64,000 nucleotides of DNA from Streptomyces iconiensis (GCF_028657195.3 NZ_JANCPR020000053.1:1-64000); one strand, 5' to 3'; counted from the stretch's first letter, positions 38,118 to 47,357 are shown. The notes: generated by a model not told the origin, from the letters alone. A program made the numbers and translations.

Positions 38118-39872
38118 TTACTTGACGCCCAGGGAAGCGAAGTCGTACCAACCGCTGAAGGACTGCGCCGAGTAGACGTTCGTCAGGCGGTCGGAACGCC
38201 ACTGGACGACCTTCAGGTTCGTCAGCGGAAGGTAGTAAGCACCCGCCATGACGTTCTTGTTGACCTCGGCGTACTTGGTCGCGGCCTTCTCCGGGTCCAG
38301 CTCGGCGATGGCCTCGTCGAGCCCTTCGTCGATCTTCTTGTCGTCGATCAGCGCGTAGTTGTTGTTCGCGTTGTCGCGGATCTTGGAGCTGTGCCACAGC
38401 TCGATGCCGTAGCCCTGGCCACTCGGGAAGTCCGGGCCCCAGCCGTACAGCACCATGCCGTAGTTCTTGTCCTTGACCTTCTGCTGGTTGCCCACGATGG
38501 ACGAGCCCTGGGCACCGTCGAAGGCGTCGATCTCGACCTTGATGCCGACCTTCTTCAGCGATGCCTGGATCGCCTCGGACGACTTCATGTCGGACTTGTC
38601 CGTGTTACGGACGGCCAGCGTGGTGGAGAAGCCGTTCGGCTTCCCGCACTTCTTCAGCTCTTCCTTGGCCTTGGCGACGTTCGCCTTGCCACCGTTGTCG
38701 CGCATCCCGTACTGGTCGTCGTTCTTGTCGTAGCCGGGGACGACCGGGGGAAGCATGTTGGTGGAGATGTCACCGCCCGCCATCGGACCACCGCGCGCGG
38801 TCTGGACCGACTTGTGGTCGGTGCCGTAGATCGCGGCCTTGCGGCAGTGGATGTTGTTGAACGGCTTCACGCTCTGCGGGAAGGCGACGTAGGAGATGAA
38901 CCCGGACTGCGGGTTGTCGACGTTGCCCTTGTGCTGCTTGAGCGCCGTCGCACGGCCCTGCGAGTCCATGCCGCGCTGGTTCAGGTCGAGGTCCGCGTCA
39001 CCGTTGATGAGGCGCTTGTCGCGCTCATCGGCGTTGGTGAGCAGGGTGACCTTGACCTGGTCGGGCAGCGCCTTGCGCAGCGGGTCGGTCTTCTTGTCCC
39101 AGTTCTTGTTGCGCACCAGCGTCAGCCCCTTGTTGGGGGTGTACGACTGGAACTTGTACGGGCCCGAGGAGAACGGCTTGAGCGCGTACTTGGACTTGGC
39201 GTCCTTGTCCTCGCGGACCGGCGAGTTCGTCGGCATCGCGAGCATCTGCTCGAAGTCACCGTTGCGCTCGGCGAGGTGGAACTCGATGGTCTTGTCATCG
39301 GGGGTCTTGATGCCCTCGAAGTCGCCCTTCTCCTCGTACGGGCCCTTCCACTTGCCGTCCGGGTCGAGGACGTCCTTGAGGTAGGTGGGGCCGCCGGAGA
39401 GCGTCTTCTGCGCCCATTGGCGCTCGATGCCGTACTTGACGTCCTCGGAAGTGATGGGCTTGCCATCCTCCCACTTCAGGCCGTCCTTCAGCTCGTACTT
39501 GTACGTCTTGCCGTCATTGGTGATCTTGGCGTTGTCCTTGGCCAGGTCCGGCTTCAGGTCGATGGCCTTCGCACCCGGCTCAGGCGTGTAGCTCACCAGC
39601 TGGCGGCTGTAGAAGCGCGCGAAGTCGAAGGCGAAGCCGTAGTACATGCGGGTGGTGTCCCAGGAGTCGGCGTCCTGGACCCCGATGAACTTCAGCGTGC
39701 CACCCTTCTTGTCCGAAGCGTTGGCGACCTTGTTGATGCCGGCGTTGAACTTGCCGCCCGCGCTGTCGCTGTCGCTGTCACCTCCGCCGCACGCCGATGT
39801 GGCGAACAGCGTGGCGACGGCTACGGCGGATACCGCCACCAGCCGGCGCCTCGATGTGCGTAGGGTTCTCAC
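38118..39872 (-). CDS. oppA: Peptide-binding lipoprotein, OppA type (SBP family 5)
   Basis: A 584-residue extracytoplasmic solute-binding protein. Lipoprotein signal of about 28 residues ending FATSAC-GGG (lipidated Cys). Then KGGTLKFIGVQDADSWDTTR, the family-5 signature region YELKDGLKWEDGKPITSEDV, and TLVRNKNWDKKTDP. The C-terminal part VLYGWGPDFPSGQGYG with a following SSKIRDNANNN is typical for peptide binders. GTG 39872 is chosen for GGAGG 10 bases upstream and the immediate basic signal start. Second gene of the operon; a hairpin follows. Confidence 0.93.
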   Translation of the reverse strand: MRTLRTSRRRLVAVSAVAVATLFATSACGGGDSDSDSAGGKFNAGINKVANASDKKGGTLKFIGVQDADSWDTTRMYYGFAFDFARFYSRQLVSYTPEPGAKAIDLKPDLAKDNAKITNDGKTYKYELKDGLKWEDGKPITSEDVKYGIERQWAQKTLSGGPTYLKDVLDPDGKWKGPYEEKGDFEGIKTPDDKTIEFHLAERNGDFEQMLAMPTNSPVREDKDAKSKYALKPFSSGPYKFQSYTPNKGLTLVRNKNWDKKTDPLRKALPDQVKVTLLTNADERDKRLINGDADLDLNQRGMDSQGRATALKQHKGNVDNPQSGFISYVAFPQSVKPFNNIHCRKAAIYGTDHKSVQTARGGPMAGGDISTNMLPPVVPGYDKNDDQYGMRDNGGKANVAKAKEELKKCGKPNGFSTTLAVRNTDKSDMKSSEAIQASLKKVGIKVEIDAFDGAQGSSIVGNQQKVKDKNYGMVLYGWGPDFPSGQGYGIELWHSSKIRDNANNNYALIDDKKIDEGLDEAIAELDPEKAATKYAEVNKNVMAGAYYLPLTNLKVVQWRSDRLTNVYSAQSFSGWYDFASLGVK

Positions 39873-39964
39873 TGTCTCGCAACCTCCGTGTAGGTCACGG
39901 CCCGCACGATCGCGCGGCCGGGGGGCTCTTGGGGGTGTGGGGGTGGGGGTCGGCAAATCCGCTG

Positions 39965-40960
39965 TCACCGGGTCCCCTTCGGATCGAGCGCGTCGCGCAC
40001 GCCGTCACCGAAGAGGTTGAAGGCGAGCACCGTGATGAAGATGGCGACGCCAGGAACGATCATGTACATCGGGTCCGACTCGTAGTACGTCACGGCGTCG
40101 GAGAGCATCGAACCCCAGGAGGCCGTGGGGGGCTTGACGCCCACGCCCAGGAAGCTGAGCGCTGCCTCGGTGAGGATGTTCGTGGGGATCATCAGTGTCG
40201 TGTAGACGGTGATCGGCGCCACGAGGTTGGGCAGCAGTTCCTTGGTCAGGATGTACCGCCGTCCCGCGCCGAGGCTGCGTGCGGCCTCGATGTACTCCCG
40301 TTCCCTCAGGGAGAGCACCTGGCCCCTGACGATGCGCCCGATGTACGGCCATCCGAAGAAGCCGATCACCAGGATCATCACCACGAGCCGTACACCCGTG
40401 CCGGTCAGTCCGAGCAGGTCGTTTGGCATGACCGAGATCAGCGAGATGATGAAGAGCAGCTGCGGGAAGGCCAGCAGCATGTCCATCACGCGGCTGATGA
40501 GCGCGTCGAGCCAGCCGCCGAAGTATCCGGCGAGGGTGCCCAGGATGGTGCCGAAGACGACCGCCACGAAGGCGGACAGGAAGCCGACGAGGATCGAGAC
40601 CCGGGCGCCGTACACGATGCGGGCGAAGATGTCGCGTCCGCTGACGGGCTCCACACCGAGCAGGTGGTCGCCCGAGATCCCGCCGAAGGCGCCGTTCGGC
40701 GTACTGAACAGCGGGTCGATCAGGTCCTCGTGGCGCTCCGTCGGCGACTGCCCGGTCAGCGCGGTGATCAAGGGCGCGAAGATCGCGACCAGAACCAGCA
40801 GAAGCACGATCGCGCCGCCGATGAGCGCCACCTTGTCGCGCCTGAGCCGATCCCAGGCAATGCGGCCGAGTGAGCGGCCTTCGATCGCCTTCTCCGCGCC
40901 GGTGGGCGCCGGCTCCGCGACCGCGGACTCCGCGGACGTTTCGTGCAGTGGTGCCGTCAT
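39965..40960 (-). CDS. oppC: Oligopeptide ABC transporter permease, OppC type
   Basis: A 331-residue permease: N-terminal cytoplasmic segment, RLRRDKVALIGGAIVLLLVL as helix 1, a large periplasmic loop with HLLGVEPVSGRDIFARIVYG, and an EAA loop YIEAARSLGAGRRYILTKE. The C-terminal end is FNLFGDGVRDALDPKGTR. All OppC features are present. First gene of oppC-A-B-D-F, an unusual order with both permeases split by the binding protein. ATG 40960 has AAGGGG about 12 bases upstream. Confidence 0.93.
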   Translation of the reverse strand: MTAPLHETSAESAVAEPAPTGAEKAIEGRSLGRIAWDRLRRDKVALIGGAIVLLLVLVAIFAPLITALTGQSPTERHEDLIDPLFSTPNGAFGGISGDHLLGVEPVSGRDIFARIVYGARVSILVGFLSAFVAVVFGTILGTLAGYFGGWLDALISRVMDMLLAFPQLLFIISLISVMPNDLLGLTGTGVRLVVMILVIGFFGWPYIGRIVRGQVLSLREREYIEAARSLGAGRRYILTKELLPNLVAPITVYTTLMIPTNILTEAALSFLGVGVKPPTASWGSMLSDAVTYYESDPMYMIVPGVAIFITVLAFNLFGDGVRDALDPKGTR

Positions 40961-41498
40961 CGTGTTGGGGACCCCTTCTCGACCGGCAGTTGACCAGTCC
41001 ACGCACACCGCTGTAGCGGCCACTTCGCAAGCAGTTCGTACACAAGGCCGAGGGGCCTCATGGCTCGGGAGTCTCCATCGCGCTCACGATCAGTTGCCAG
41101 ACTTCAAGGGGAAAGGATGCGTAACTGTGATGCGACGCGTCATGTTCCGTTATGCGGACGCAAGTTGACGTTGAGCGGTGCCGGGACGGGAGTTTTGCCC
41201 GGGTCTGATCCGTCTGAGTTACGCCTCCGACTCCCGCTCAGCGCACTGCCGTTCGCTGAGCGCCGCGCGCCGCCGAAGGACTCCTTCCGCCGTGGCGGAA
41301 GAGCACACAGGCGGGCGGGAGAGGAACGCGGACATCCCGGTCAGCGGGCTCCGGGGGCGGGACGATCAAGTGGCCCACCGCAGCGGGCAGGAGGCGGCAG
41401 AAGTGACCCGGCAAGCGGTCAGGGGGAAGGCCGGGAGCGGAGCGGGAGAAGCCGGGAAGCCGGTCCTGAGAGAGCGGGAAGCGGCGTCCGGCAGGTGC
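40961..41498. other. Promoter region of opp and gap to sseB-like gene
   Basis: No gene is supported. The left part should hold the opp promoter on the minus strand. Two hairpins lie in the right part: arms 41235-41243 with 41254-41262, and 41284-41291 with 41294-41301. They can end transcription coming from the sseB-like gene at 41499. The rest is G-rich with no recognisable coding pattern. Confidence 0.55.
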
Positions 41499-42281
41499 TC
41501 AGTAGGCCCTGGGGTAGCCGTAGCCGAAACCCGGAGCCGCGGTGGGTGCCGCACCGGCCACGTGCGCGTCGCGGTCGAAGAACGGGCGGGACTGGCGGCG
41601 CAGCCACATCGCCACCGGGTCGTAGTCGTCGGACATGGCCACGCTGGAGACCGGCAGCCCCTCGGGGACGGTGCCGACCGAGCGGGCCATCATCGCGCGC
41701 GCCGCCTCGACCGAGGCGGGAGCGGCGTCGTACAGCTCCAGGCCGATCGCCAGATACGGCACCCCCAGCGCGGGCTGCACCCAGGCGCGGCGCAGCGACC
41801 TGACGGCGGGCGTGTGGTGCGCGTTCTGCGCGAGCAGCGCGTAGAACTGCGGGATGTCCAGGGCAGGTTCGGAGATCCGCAGCGGTCCGGGCGGCAGGTT
41901 GTCGAGGCCGGCGGCGATCCTGCGCAGATCCAGCCAGGGAATGCCGAGCCCACCGCCGGGCGCGTGCGGATTCAGCCAGATGCCCCAGCGGTCGGGGAAG
42001 AGCGCGGAGGCGATGTCACGGCCGCCGACCACCTCGTGCGCGCGGTTCCATCCGGAGGCGGCCAGCTCCTGCGCCGAGGTCACACAGGGCGCGTAGCCGT
42101 ACCCGGCGACCTCCATGTTTCCGTACTGCGCCTCGGGGGACCCGGCCTGCCCGTTCCACAGCAGCATCCACAGCCGGCTTCCGGCGAGCGCCTGGAGCAG
42201 GGCCTCGTAGGTCTCGTAGGTGTCGTACCGGCCCGGCGACACCTGTCGCAGGAGCTGCTCGACGCTTCCACCCGCGCTCAC
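41499..42281 (-). CDS. SseB-domain protein (serine-sensitivity family), copy 1
   Basis: A 260-residue protein with a C-terminal SseB-like half: VQPALGVPYLAIGLELYDA, ARAMMARSVGTVPEGLPV, and DPVAMWLRRQSRPFFDRD. N-terminal half: SRLWMLLWNGQAGSPEAQYG and YAPCVTSAQELAASGWNR. E. coli SseB alters sensitivity to serine; the Streptomyces versions have no known biochemistry. GTG 42281 has GGGCGG upstream. It follows the second SseB-like gene by 140 bases on the same strand and lies 3-7 kb from serine and glycine genes. Confidence 0.78.
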   Translation of the reverse strand: MSAGGSVEQLLRQVSPGRYDTYETYEALLQALAGSRLWMLLWNGQAGSPEAQYGNMEVAGYGYAPCVTSAQELAASGWNRAHEVVGGRDIASALFPDRWGIWLNPHAPGGGLGIPWLDLRRIAAGLDNLPPGPLRISEPALDIPQFYALLAQNAHHTPAVRSLRRAWVQPALGVPYLAIGLELYDAAPASVEAARAMMARSVGTVPEGLPVSSVAMSDDYDPVAMWLRRQSRPFFDRDAHVAGAAPTAAPGFGYGYPRAY

Positions 42282-42421
42282 CTGGCCGCCCTTCCCTTAC
42301 CTCTGCCGCTTCCGACGCGCTCACCTGCACCGGGGCACGCCTGTGCGCCCCCGTTCCGCCATCCAACCAGCTTACGAGGCGGGCGGGACATCGGTCTTCG
42401 TACTCAGTCGCCCACTTCGCG

Positions 42422-43204
42422 TCACTCGGGCCGCACGTAGAACGGGCGCACGCACTGCCTCATCCACTCCACGACCGGATCACGCGCGGCGTCCAGAAGC
42501 ACCATCTGTACGGGCCATCTGACCTCGGCACCGTGCAGCGCGCGGCCGAGGGCATCGTGCGCCGCCTGTCTCGACTCCGGCTCCAGCAGGTCGAGTTCGA
42601 GCCCGATGAACAGCGCGGGCGGGTCGCCCTCCGTGCTGGCGAGCGCGCGCCGCGCGGTCCGTACGGGCGCGAGCGCGGCGAACTGGGAGGACGCGGCGGC
42701 GAGGAAGTCCACCGGGTCGTCCTGCCAGTCGGGCTCGAACAGCCGGACCCGCGCCCCGCGTGCCACACCAGCGACGGCCTGCTCCGCCGCGGTGTTGCCG
42801 CACAGTTCGGCGACGGCCTCGGGCGGCAGCGGCATCCCCACCGTGCCCTCGGGGTTCACGGCGATGCCCACCTGCGGGGGCAGCCCGCGCGCGAACTCGC
42901 GGGCCGGGGCGATGGTGAACGACATATGAGAGCCGGCGACATGGAGGAACTGCTCCTCCGAACTGAAGACCGGCACATAGGCGGCGCCGTCCAACTCGAT
43001 GGTCGGCAGGGACAGATCGCGGCTGTCGGGCCCGCCGCCCTCGGGCAGCGGAACCCATACGCTGCTGCGCCCCAGTACCTCCAGCAGCCTGGCGCCCGCG
43101 TGAGGCACCTGGAGCGAGGCGCTCAGGGCCTCCTCCAACTCGTTCCCGGGCCAACCGCCTCCGTGGCCCGGGCCGTAGTGCTGCGGCTGCGGCGGAATCG
43201 TCAT
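42422..43204 (-). CDS. SseB-domain protein, copy 2
   Basis: A 260-residue paralogue of the neighbouring protein with the order of a full SseB: ELEEALSASLQVPHAGARLLEVL, SVWVPLPEG, YVPVFSSEEQFLHVAGS, FARGLPPQVGIAVNPEGTVGM (split runs), the C-terminal FIGLELDLLEPESRQAA and DPVVEWMRQCVRPFY. The C-terminal motif DPVxxWxRxxxRPF is shared with copy 1. A -10-like TAGGCT lies 6 bases before ATG 43204 with no Shine-Dalgarno sequence. Confidence 0.82.
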   Translation of the reverse strand: MTIPPQPQHYGPGHGGGWPGNELEEALSASLQVPHAGARLLEVLGRSSVWVPLPEGGGPDSRDLSLPTIELDGAAYVPVFSSEEQFLHVAGSHMSFTIAPAREFARGLPPQVGIAVNPEGTVGMPLPPEAVAELCGNTAAEQAVAGVARGARVRLFEPDWQDDPVDFLAAASSQFAALAPVRTARRALASTEGDPPALFIGLELDLLEPESRQAAHDALGRALHGAEVRWPVQMVLLDAARDPVVEWMRQCVRPFYVRPE

Positions 43205-43210
43205 GGTCCA

Positions 43211-43216
43211 AGCCTA
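43211..43216 (-). promoter_or_regulatory. -10 box close to the sseB-like start
   Basis: Minus-strand TAGGCT ends 6 bases before ATG 43204, one base closer than in the other leaderless candidates here; leaderless or near-leaderless initiation is likely. Confidence 0.4.
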
Positions 43217-43354
43217 TCCGTGATCTCCAGCAGCCCCGAGGGCCCCGGCTGAACACGTACGGCGACGCTCCGGTTGCGGCGTGCACCCCACAGACGAAAA
43301 GTGGTTTTCGTCCCATTACGTGCTATTTGGCACGCTCACTGGAGGAAACCACAC

Positions 43355-44245
43355 ATGCGCGTGAACAGGATCACCGCCACCGCCGTCACCGTCTCGCTGG
43401 CCGGCTCGCTCGCGCTCGGCGCCGCGGGCGCCGCATTCGCCGGCCCTGCCGCCCATGGACCGGCCCGCGGCATCGGCATGGAGCAGCCCGGGGAGGCACG
43501 GTCCGACGTGACCGCCGCCAGCGCGACGGCACGCATGGCACAGCAGGTCGGTGCGATGCAGGACGTTCTCAAGCCGCTCGACCACGTCGCCAGGGTGCTG
43601 ACCACCGTCAGCAAGCTCAAGGACAAGAAGCTGGCCCCCGAGCAGGCCGAGCGCCTCCGCGCGGAGATGGAGCGCACGGTCAAGCCGCTGATCACGTCCC
43701 GTGCGGCGTCCGAGGGCACGCGCGCTGCCGGTTCGGCCCCCACCGAGGACCTGACGGCGCAGGCGGCAACCGACCTGCGCAGCCGTATGAACGCGCTGCT
43801 CAACGCGTCCGTGCAGGGCACGACCGAGCAGCGGAGCACGGCAGCGAACCGCGCGCTGGCCGGCGGCAGCAACCTGCTCGCCGCGACCCTCTACAGCGGC
43901 AGACTGGCCGCCCCCGACCTCAAGGGCCTGCCGAAGGTCTCCGGCGCGGCTCAAACACCCCAGAAGCCGCAGGCACCCCAGCAGCAGAAGCCGCAGGCGC
44001 CGAAGCAGGAGCAGGCACCGCAGACACCGCCGAAGCCGCAGACACCGCCGAAGCCCCAGACACCGCCGAAGCCGCAGGCGCCCAAGCAGGAGCAGGCACC
44101 GCAGAAGCAGCAGGGGCAGGCACCTCAGACGCCGCAGGCGCCGCAGCAGGGCCAGGCACCGCAGGCCCCACAGGCTCCTCAGCAGCAGTCACCGCAGGCC
44201 GCGCAGGCGCCCGCCGCCCCTGTCACGCCTGAGCAGGGCCGCTGA
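43355..44245 (+). CDS. Secreted Pro/Gln-rich repetitive protein
   Basis: ATG 43355 has GGAGG 9 bases upstream. A Sec signal peptide (MRVNRITATAVTVSLAGSLA, cleavage near AFA-GPA) is followed by a helical domain of about 160 residues (MAQQVGAMQDVLKPLDHVAR, LAPEQAERLRAEMERTVKPL). Then comes a C-terminal Pro/Gln/Lys/Ala tail of about 100 residues built of short repeats (TPPKPQ, QAPKQEQAPQ, QAPQ). The tail resembles wall-spanning linkers. No sorting motif or enzyme domain is seen; function unknown. Its last 23 bases overlap the end of the convergent P-loop gene. Confidence 0.78.
   Translation: MRVNRITATAVTVSLAGSLALGAAGAAFAGPAAHGPARGIGMEQPGEARSDVTAASATARMAQQVGAMQDVLKPLDHVARVLTTVSKLKDKKLAPEQAERLRAEMERTVKPLITSRAASEGTRAAGSAPTEDLTAQAATDLRSRMNALLNASVQGTTEQRSTAANRALAGGSNLLAATLYSGRLAAPDLKGLPKVSGAAQTPQKPQAPQQQKPQAPKQEQAPQTPPKPQTPPKPQTPPKPQAPKQEQAPQKQQGQAPQTPQAPQQGQAPQAPQAPQQQSPQAAQAPAAPVTPEQGR
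43979..44190 (+). repeat. In-gene tandem repeats encoding Pro/Gln tail
   Basis: The DNA here is built of 6-18 base units; the 18-base unit encoding Q-T-P-P-K-P is repeated three times near 44027-44080. The longer block encoding A-P-K-Q-E-Q-A-P-Q occurs twice. Such tracts can change length by slippage. Confidence 0.7.
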
Positions 44246-45068
44246 CGCCGGTCGCGTCCGGGGTTCTGCCGTTCGCGTCCCCCGTGTCCCCGTTCACGGT
44301 CCCGTCACCCCTCGCGGGTGGCGGGACCGTGGGCGTGGGCGCGGGTCCGTGCAGGGGCGCGGCTCCGTGCGTGGGTGCGTGCGCGGTGAAGGTGATACCG
44401 CGCAGTGCCTGGGCCGCCGCCCTGTCGAGCAGCACCGAGGAGACACAACCTGCCGGCAGCCGTCCGGACTCGGCCGCGGCCGTGAGCTTCCGTACGGCCC
44501 GCAGGTGGCGGCGGAACGCGTAACCCGAGACTCCGCGTCCGCGTGCGGCCTGGCCCGCGAGCGCGTCCTCGGGCGTGACGTCGAGCAGCAACAGGTGCAG
44601 CGCACGCCGGCGCCGCACCGCGTCCCTGGCCAGCCAGCGCCGCACCCACGACTGGGTGCCGCAGTCGTGCACGACGACGGAGGCGCCGGACGCGAGGGCC
44701 CTGCGCAGCCCGGCGTAGTGGGCCATCCGCACGAGAGGGCGGTAGACGCCGTAGGGCAGCCAGACGGGGAGGCGGCGCTCCCAGCGCTCCCTGGTGTCCT
44801 GCGAATCGATCCGGACGACATCCTTCCGGGCGGGGGCCGCCTCCTGCGCGAGGGCGGGCCGGACGAGCGCCGACTGGACGAAGGCGGACCTGATCAGCGT
44901 GGACTTGCCTCCGCCCGGCAGCCCCGACACCACCAGCACATCGCCCGCCGGGTAGCGGAGCGTACGTCTGGTGGCGGTCCCCCGCAGGTCATGGCAGGCG
45001 ACGGCACCCGTACCCGCCTCCACGCCCGCACTCGTCACCGTCGCGTCAGCACCGCTCAGGCTGCCCAC
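44223..45068 (-). CDS. P-loop AAA/zeta-type nucleotide kinase-like protein
   Basis: A 281-residue protein with Walker A VVSGLPGGGKSTLIRSAF near residue 45, RIDSQDTRERWERRLP, SVVVHDCGTQSWVRRWLARDA (Walker-B-like strand) and LHLLLLDVTPEDALAGQAARG. The pattern fits small ATP-dependent kinases of the AAA_33/zeta-like class; substrate unknown. N- and C-terminal ends are low-complexity. GTG 45068 has GGAGGGG about 6 bases upstream. Its 3' end overlaps the convergent Pro/Gln-rich gene. Confidence 0.75.
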   Translation of the reverse strand: MGSLSGADATVTSAGVEAGTGAVACHDLRGTATRRTLRYPAGDVLVVSGLPGGGKSTLIRSAFVQSALVRPALAQEAAPARKDVVRIDSQDTRERWERRLPVWLPYGVYRPLVRMAHYAGLRRALASGASVVVHDCGTQSWVRRWLARDAVRRRRALHLLLLDVTPEDALAGQAARGRGVSGYAFRRHLRAVRKLTAAAESGRLPAGCVSSVLLDRAAAQALRGITFTAHAPTHGAAPLHGPAPTPTVPPPARGDGTVNGDTGDANGRTPDATGVSGPAQA

Positions 45069-45230
45069 AGATCACCCCTCCCCGGACGCGACGGCTCTGC
45101 CGCCGCTCTCTCCAGAGAGTGTCAAGAAAAGGTAATGCGGTTCAAGACGATTGCCCCTCGCTCAGGGGCAGTCAGCGCCCGCTCACGCGTGCGATGATGT
45201 CCGGGTCAACTCCATACAGGCCGTTCGAAC

Positions 45231-45460
45231 CCGCGCGGGAGAGTCCCCGGAGCCAGCACGTGCCGGGGCGCCGAAGGAGCAAGATCCTCCCTTGAATCTC
45301 TCAGGCCCCGTTACCGCGCAGGGCGAGGCAGATCTGAAAAGCGAACCGTCCGCCGCCGGTCAGGGCAGCGCGGGCGGTTCCACCCAAGGTGCAAGCCGGC
45401 TCCAGCCGTTCTGGGGGTCCCGGCGAACCTCTCAGGTTCCGATGACAGATGGGGAGGACA
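45231..45460 (+). promoter_or_regulatory. Tandem glycine riboswitch (gcvT type)
   Basis: Two glycine aptamers in series upstream of gcvT. Aptamer 1 (about 45232-45343): GCGGGAGAG, GGCGCCGAAGGAGCAA, CTCTCAGG, then a GGCAGATCTGA-type end. Aptamer 2 (about 45344-45459): CACCCAAGGTGCAAGCC, CCTCTCAGGTTCC, GATGACAGATGGGGAGG. This is the classical cooperative gcvT arrangement. Glycine binding normally switches on the downstream cleavage genes. The leader ends about 30 bases before gcvT. Confidence 0.93.
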
Positions 45461-45490
45461 TCCGCGTCACACCCAGTTCCGGGAGCCTGA

Positions 45491-46651
45491 ATGACTGACC
45501 CCTCGGCCGGCTCGGCCACCGCGCACAAGACCGCCCTCGATGCCACGCACCGTGAGCTGGGCGCGACCATGACCGACTTCGCGGGCTGGGAGATGCCGCT
45601 GCGCTACGGCAGCGAGCGCGAGGAACACCTCGCCGTCCGTTCGCACGCCGGCCTGTTCGACCTCTCCCACATGGGCGAGATCACCATCACGGGCCCCGAG
45701 GCCGGGGAACTGCTGGACTACGCGCTGGTCGGCAACCTCACCAAGCTGGCCGTCGGCCGTGCCCGCTACACGATGATCTGCGACGAGAACGGCGGCATCC
45801 TCGACGACCTGATCGTCTACCGCCTGGCCGACCAGGAGTACATGGTCGTCGCCAACGCCTCCAACTCACAGACCGTGCTCGACGCGCTGCGTGCGCGCCA
45901 GGACGCCCCGGAGGGTAAGCGCAGCGGAGCCGAGGTGCGCGACGACCGCGACAAGTACGCGCTGCTGGCCGTCCAGGGCCCGGAGGCCGTGGGCATCCTG
46001 CGCGGGCTGACCGGCTTCGACCTGGACGGGCTGCGGTACTACGCGGGCGAGCGCGACATCGTCGCCGGCAAGAGCGCGCTGATCGCTCGTACGGGGTACA
46101 CGGGCGAGGACGGGTTCGAGCTGTTCGTCGCGCCGGAGGACGCGGTGGCCGTGTGGGACGCCGTACGGGAGGCGGGCGCGGGCGCCGGTCTCGTCCCCTG
46201 CGGCCTGAGCTGCCGGGACACGCTGCGCCTCGAAGCCGGGATGCCGCTGTACGGGAACGAGCTGTCCACGGCGCTCACCCCGTTCGACGCGGGTCTGGGC
46301 AGGACGGTCAAGTTCGCCAAGACCACGAACGACGGGCGTTTCGTCGGCCGCGAGCGGCTGGAGGCGGCGGCCGAGCGCGCCGAGACCGACCCGCCGCGCA
46401 AGCTCGTCGGCCTGGTCGCGACGGGCCGCAGGGTGCCGCGTGCGGGGTACCCGGTGGTGGCGGCCGGCGACGGCACGGTCATCGGAGAGGTCACCTCCGG
46501 CGCCCCCTCCCCCACCCTGGGCAAGCCGATCGCGATGGCGTACGTCGATACCGGGTACGCCGCAGCGGGTACGGAGGGCGTCGCGGTGGACATCCGCGGC
46601 TCTCATGAGCCGTACGAGGTCGTCGCGCTTCCCTTCTACAAGCGTTCCTGA
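45491..46651 (+). CDS. gcvT: Aminomethyltransferase (glycine cleavage T protein)
   Basis: A 386-residue protein that transfers the methylene group of the H-protein-bound intermediate to tetrahydrofolate, releasing ammonia. GATMTDFAGWEMPLRYGSER, GLFDLSHMGEITITGP, DENGGILDDLIVYRL, RTGYTGEDGFELFV, LSCRDTLRLEAGMPLYGNEL and FVGRERLEA are characteristic. First gene after the riboswitch, followed by gcvH 243 bases later. The P protein gene is not in the window, so it must lie elsewhere. Confidence 0.97.
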   Translation: MTDPSAGSATAHKTALDATHRELGATMTDFAGWEMPLRYGSEREEHLAVRSHAGLFDLSHMGEITITGPEAGELLDYALVGNLTKLAVGRARYTMICDENGGILDDLIVYRLADQEYMVVANASNSQTVLDALRARQDAPEGKRSGAEVRDDRDKYALLAVQGPEAVGILRGLTGFDLDGLRYYAGERDIVAGKSALIARTGYTGEDGFELFVAPEDAVAVWDAVREAGAGAGLVPCGLSCRDTLRLEAGMPLYGNELSTALTPFDAGLGRTVKFAKTTNDGRFVGRERLEAAAERAETDPPRKLVGLVATGRRVPRAGYPVVAAGDGTVIGEVTSGAPSPTLGKPIAMAYVDTGYAAAGTEGVAVDIRGSHEPYEVVALPFYKRS

Positions 46652-46894
46652 CGCACGGGCGCCGTGGCTCAGCGAGCGAGTGCCTGCCGGCCAGGCGGGC
46701 TCCGCGGCTCCACGGGCATGGCTCCGCTCGCGCTCGCCGGCTCCACGGGCACCCGATTCGGCTCCGCAGGGCACCCGCGTCGGCACGCAGGGGACCGCCT
46801 ACGCACCACCCGGCGGCCCCGTTTCCGGCGTGACCCTCGTCCCACCAGCCAAGACCGTTACCACCGCACGTATCTCATCCGGGAGAATCAGACC

Positions 46895-47275
46895 ATGAGC
46901 AACCCCCAGCAGCTCCGCTACAGCAAGGAGCACGAGTGGCTGTCGACCGCCGAGGACGGCGTCTCGACGGTCGGGATCACGGCACACGCCGCCGAAGCAC
47001 TCGGCGATGTCGTCTACGTCCAGCTGCCCGCAGCGGGAGACACCGTCACCGCGGGCGAGACCTGCGGTGAGCTGGAGTCGACCAAGTCCGTCAGCGACCT
47101 GTACTCGCCGGTCTCCGGTGAGGTCACCGAGCTCAACCAGGACGTGGTGGACGACCCCGCGCTGGTGAACTCGGCGCCGTTCGAGGGAGGTTGGCTGTTC
47201 AAGGTGAAGCTTTCCGAGGAGCCGGACGACCTGCTCTCGGCCGACGAGTACACCGCCTTCGCCTCGGGAAACTGA
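46895..47275 (+). CDS. gcvH: Glycine cleavage H protein
   Basis: A 126-residue lipoyl carrier: [20 protein letters not shown], the lipoylation lysine in [18 protein letters not shown], and [17 protein letters not shown]. It shuttles the aminomethyl group between P, T and L proteins. ATG 46895 has GGGAGA about 8 bases upstream. The same frame is open for 231 bases upstream but that part is not H-protein-like. The 243-base gap from gcvT contains GC-rich repeats (GGCTCCACGGGCA twice). Confidence 0.97.
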   Translation: MSNPQQLRYSKEHEWLSTAEDGVSTVGITAHAAEALGDVVYVQLPAAGDTVTAGETCGELESTKSVSDLYSPVSGEVTELNQDVVDDPALVNSAPFEGGWLFKVKLSEEPDDLLSADEYTAFASGN

Positions 47276-47309
47276 GGCTCTCGCCGCTGTCCGCCCCGCC
47301 TTCTCCTCC

Positions 47310-47357
47310 AGGGATGGTTCCTCCATGTCGCTCAGGGATGGTTCTTCCATGTCGCTT
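47310..47357 (+). repeat. 24-base tandem duplication of RBS plus start codon
   Basis: Units 47310-47333 and 47334-47357 differ at only two positions. Each contains AGGGATGG and, 15 bases into the unit, ATGTCGCT. Because 24 is a multiple of three, both ATGs (47325 and 47349) are in frame with glyA. Confidence 0.9.

Noticed and set aside
46664-46894. N-terminal extension of gcvH from an upstream start
   Set aside because: The translated part is not H-protein-like and has GC-repeat character; ATG 46895 has a ribosome-binding site and the family start.
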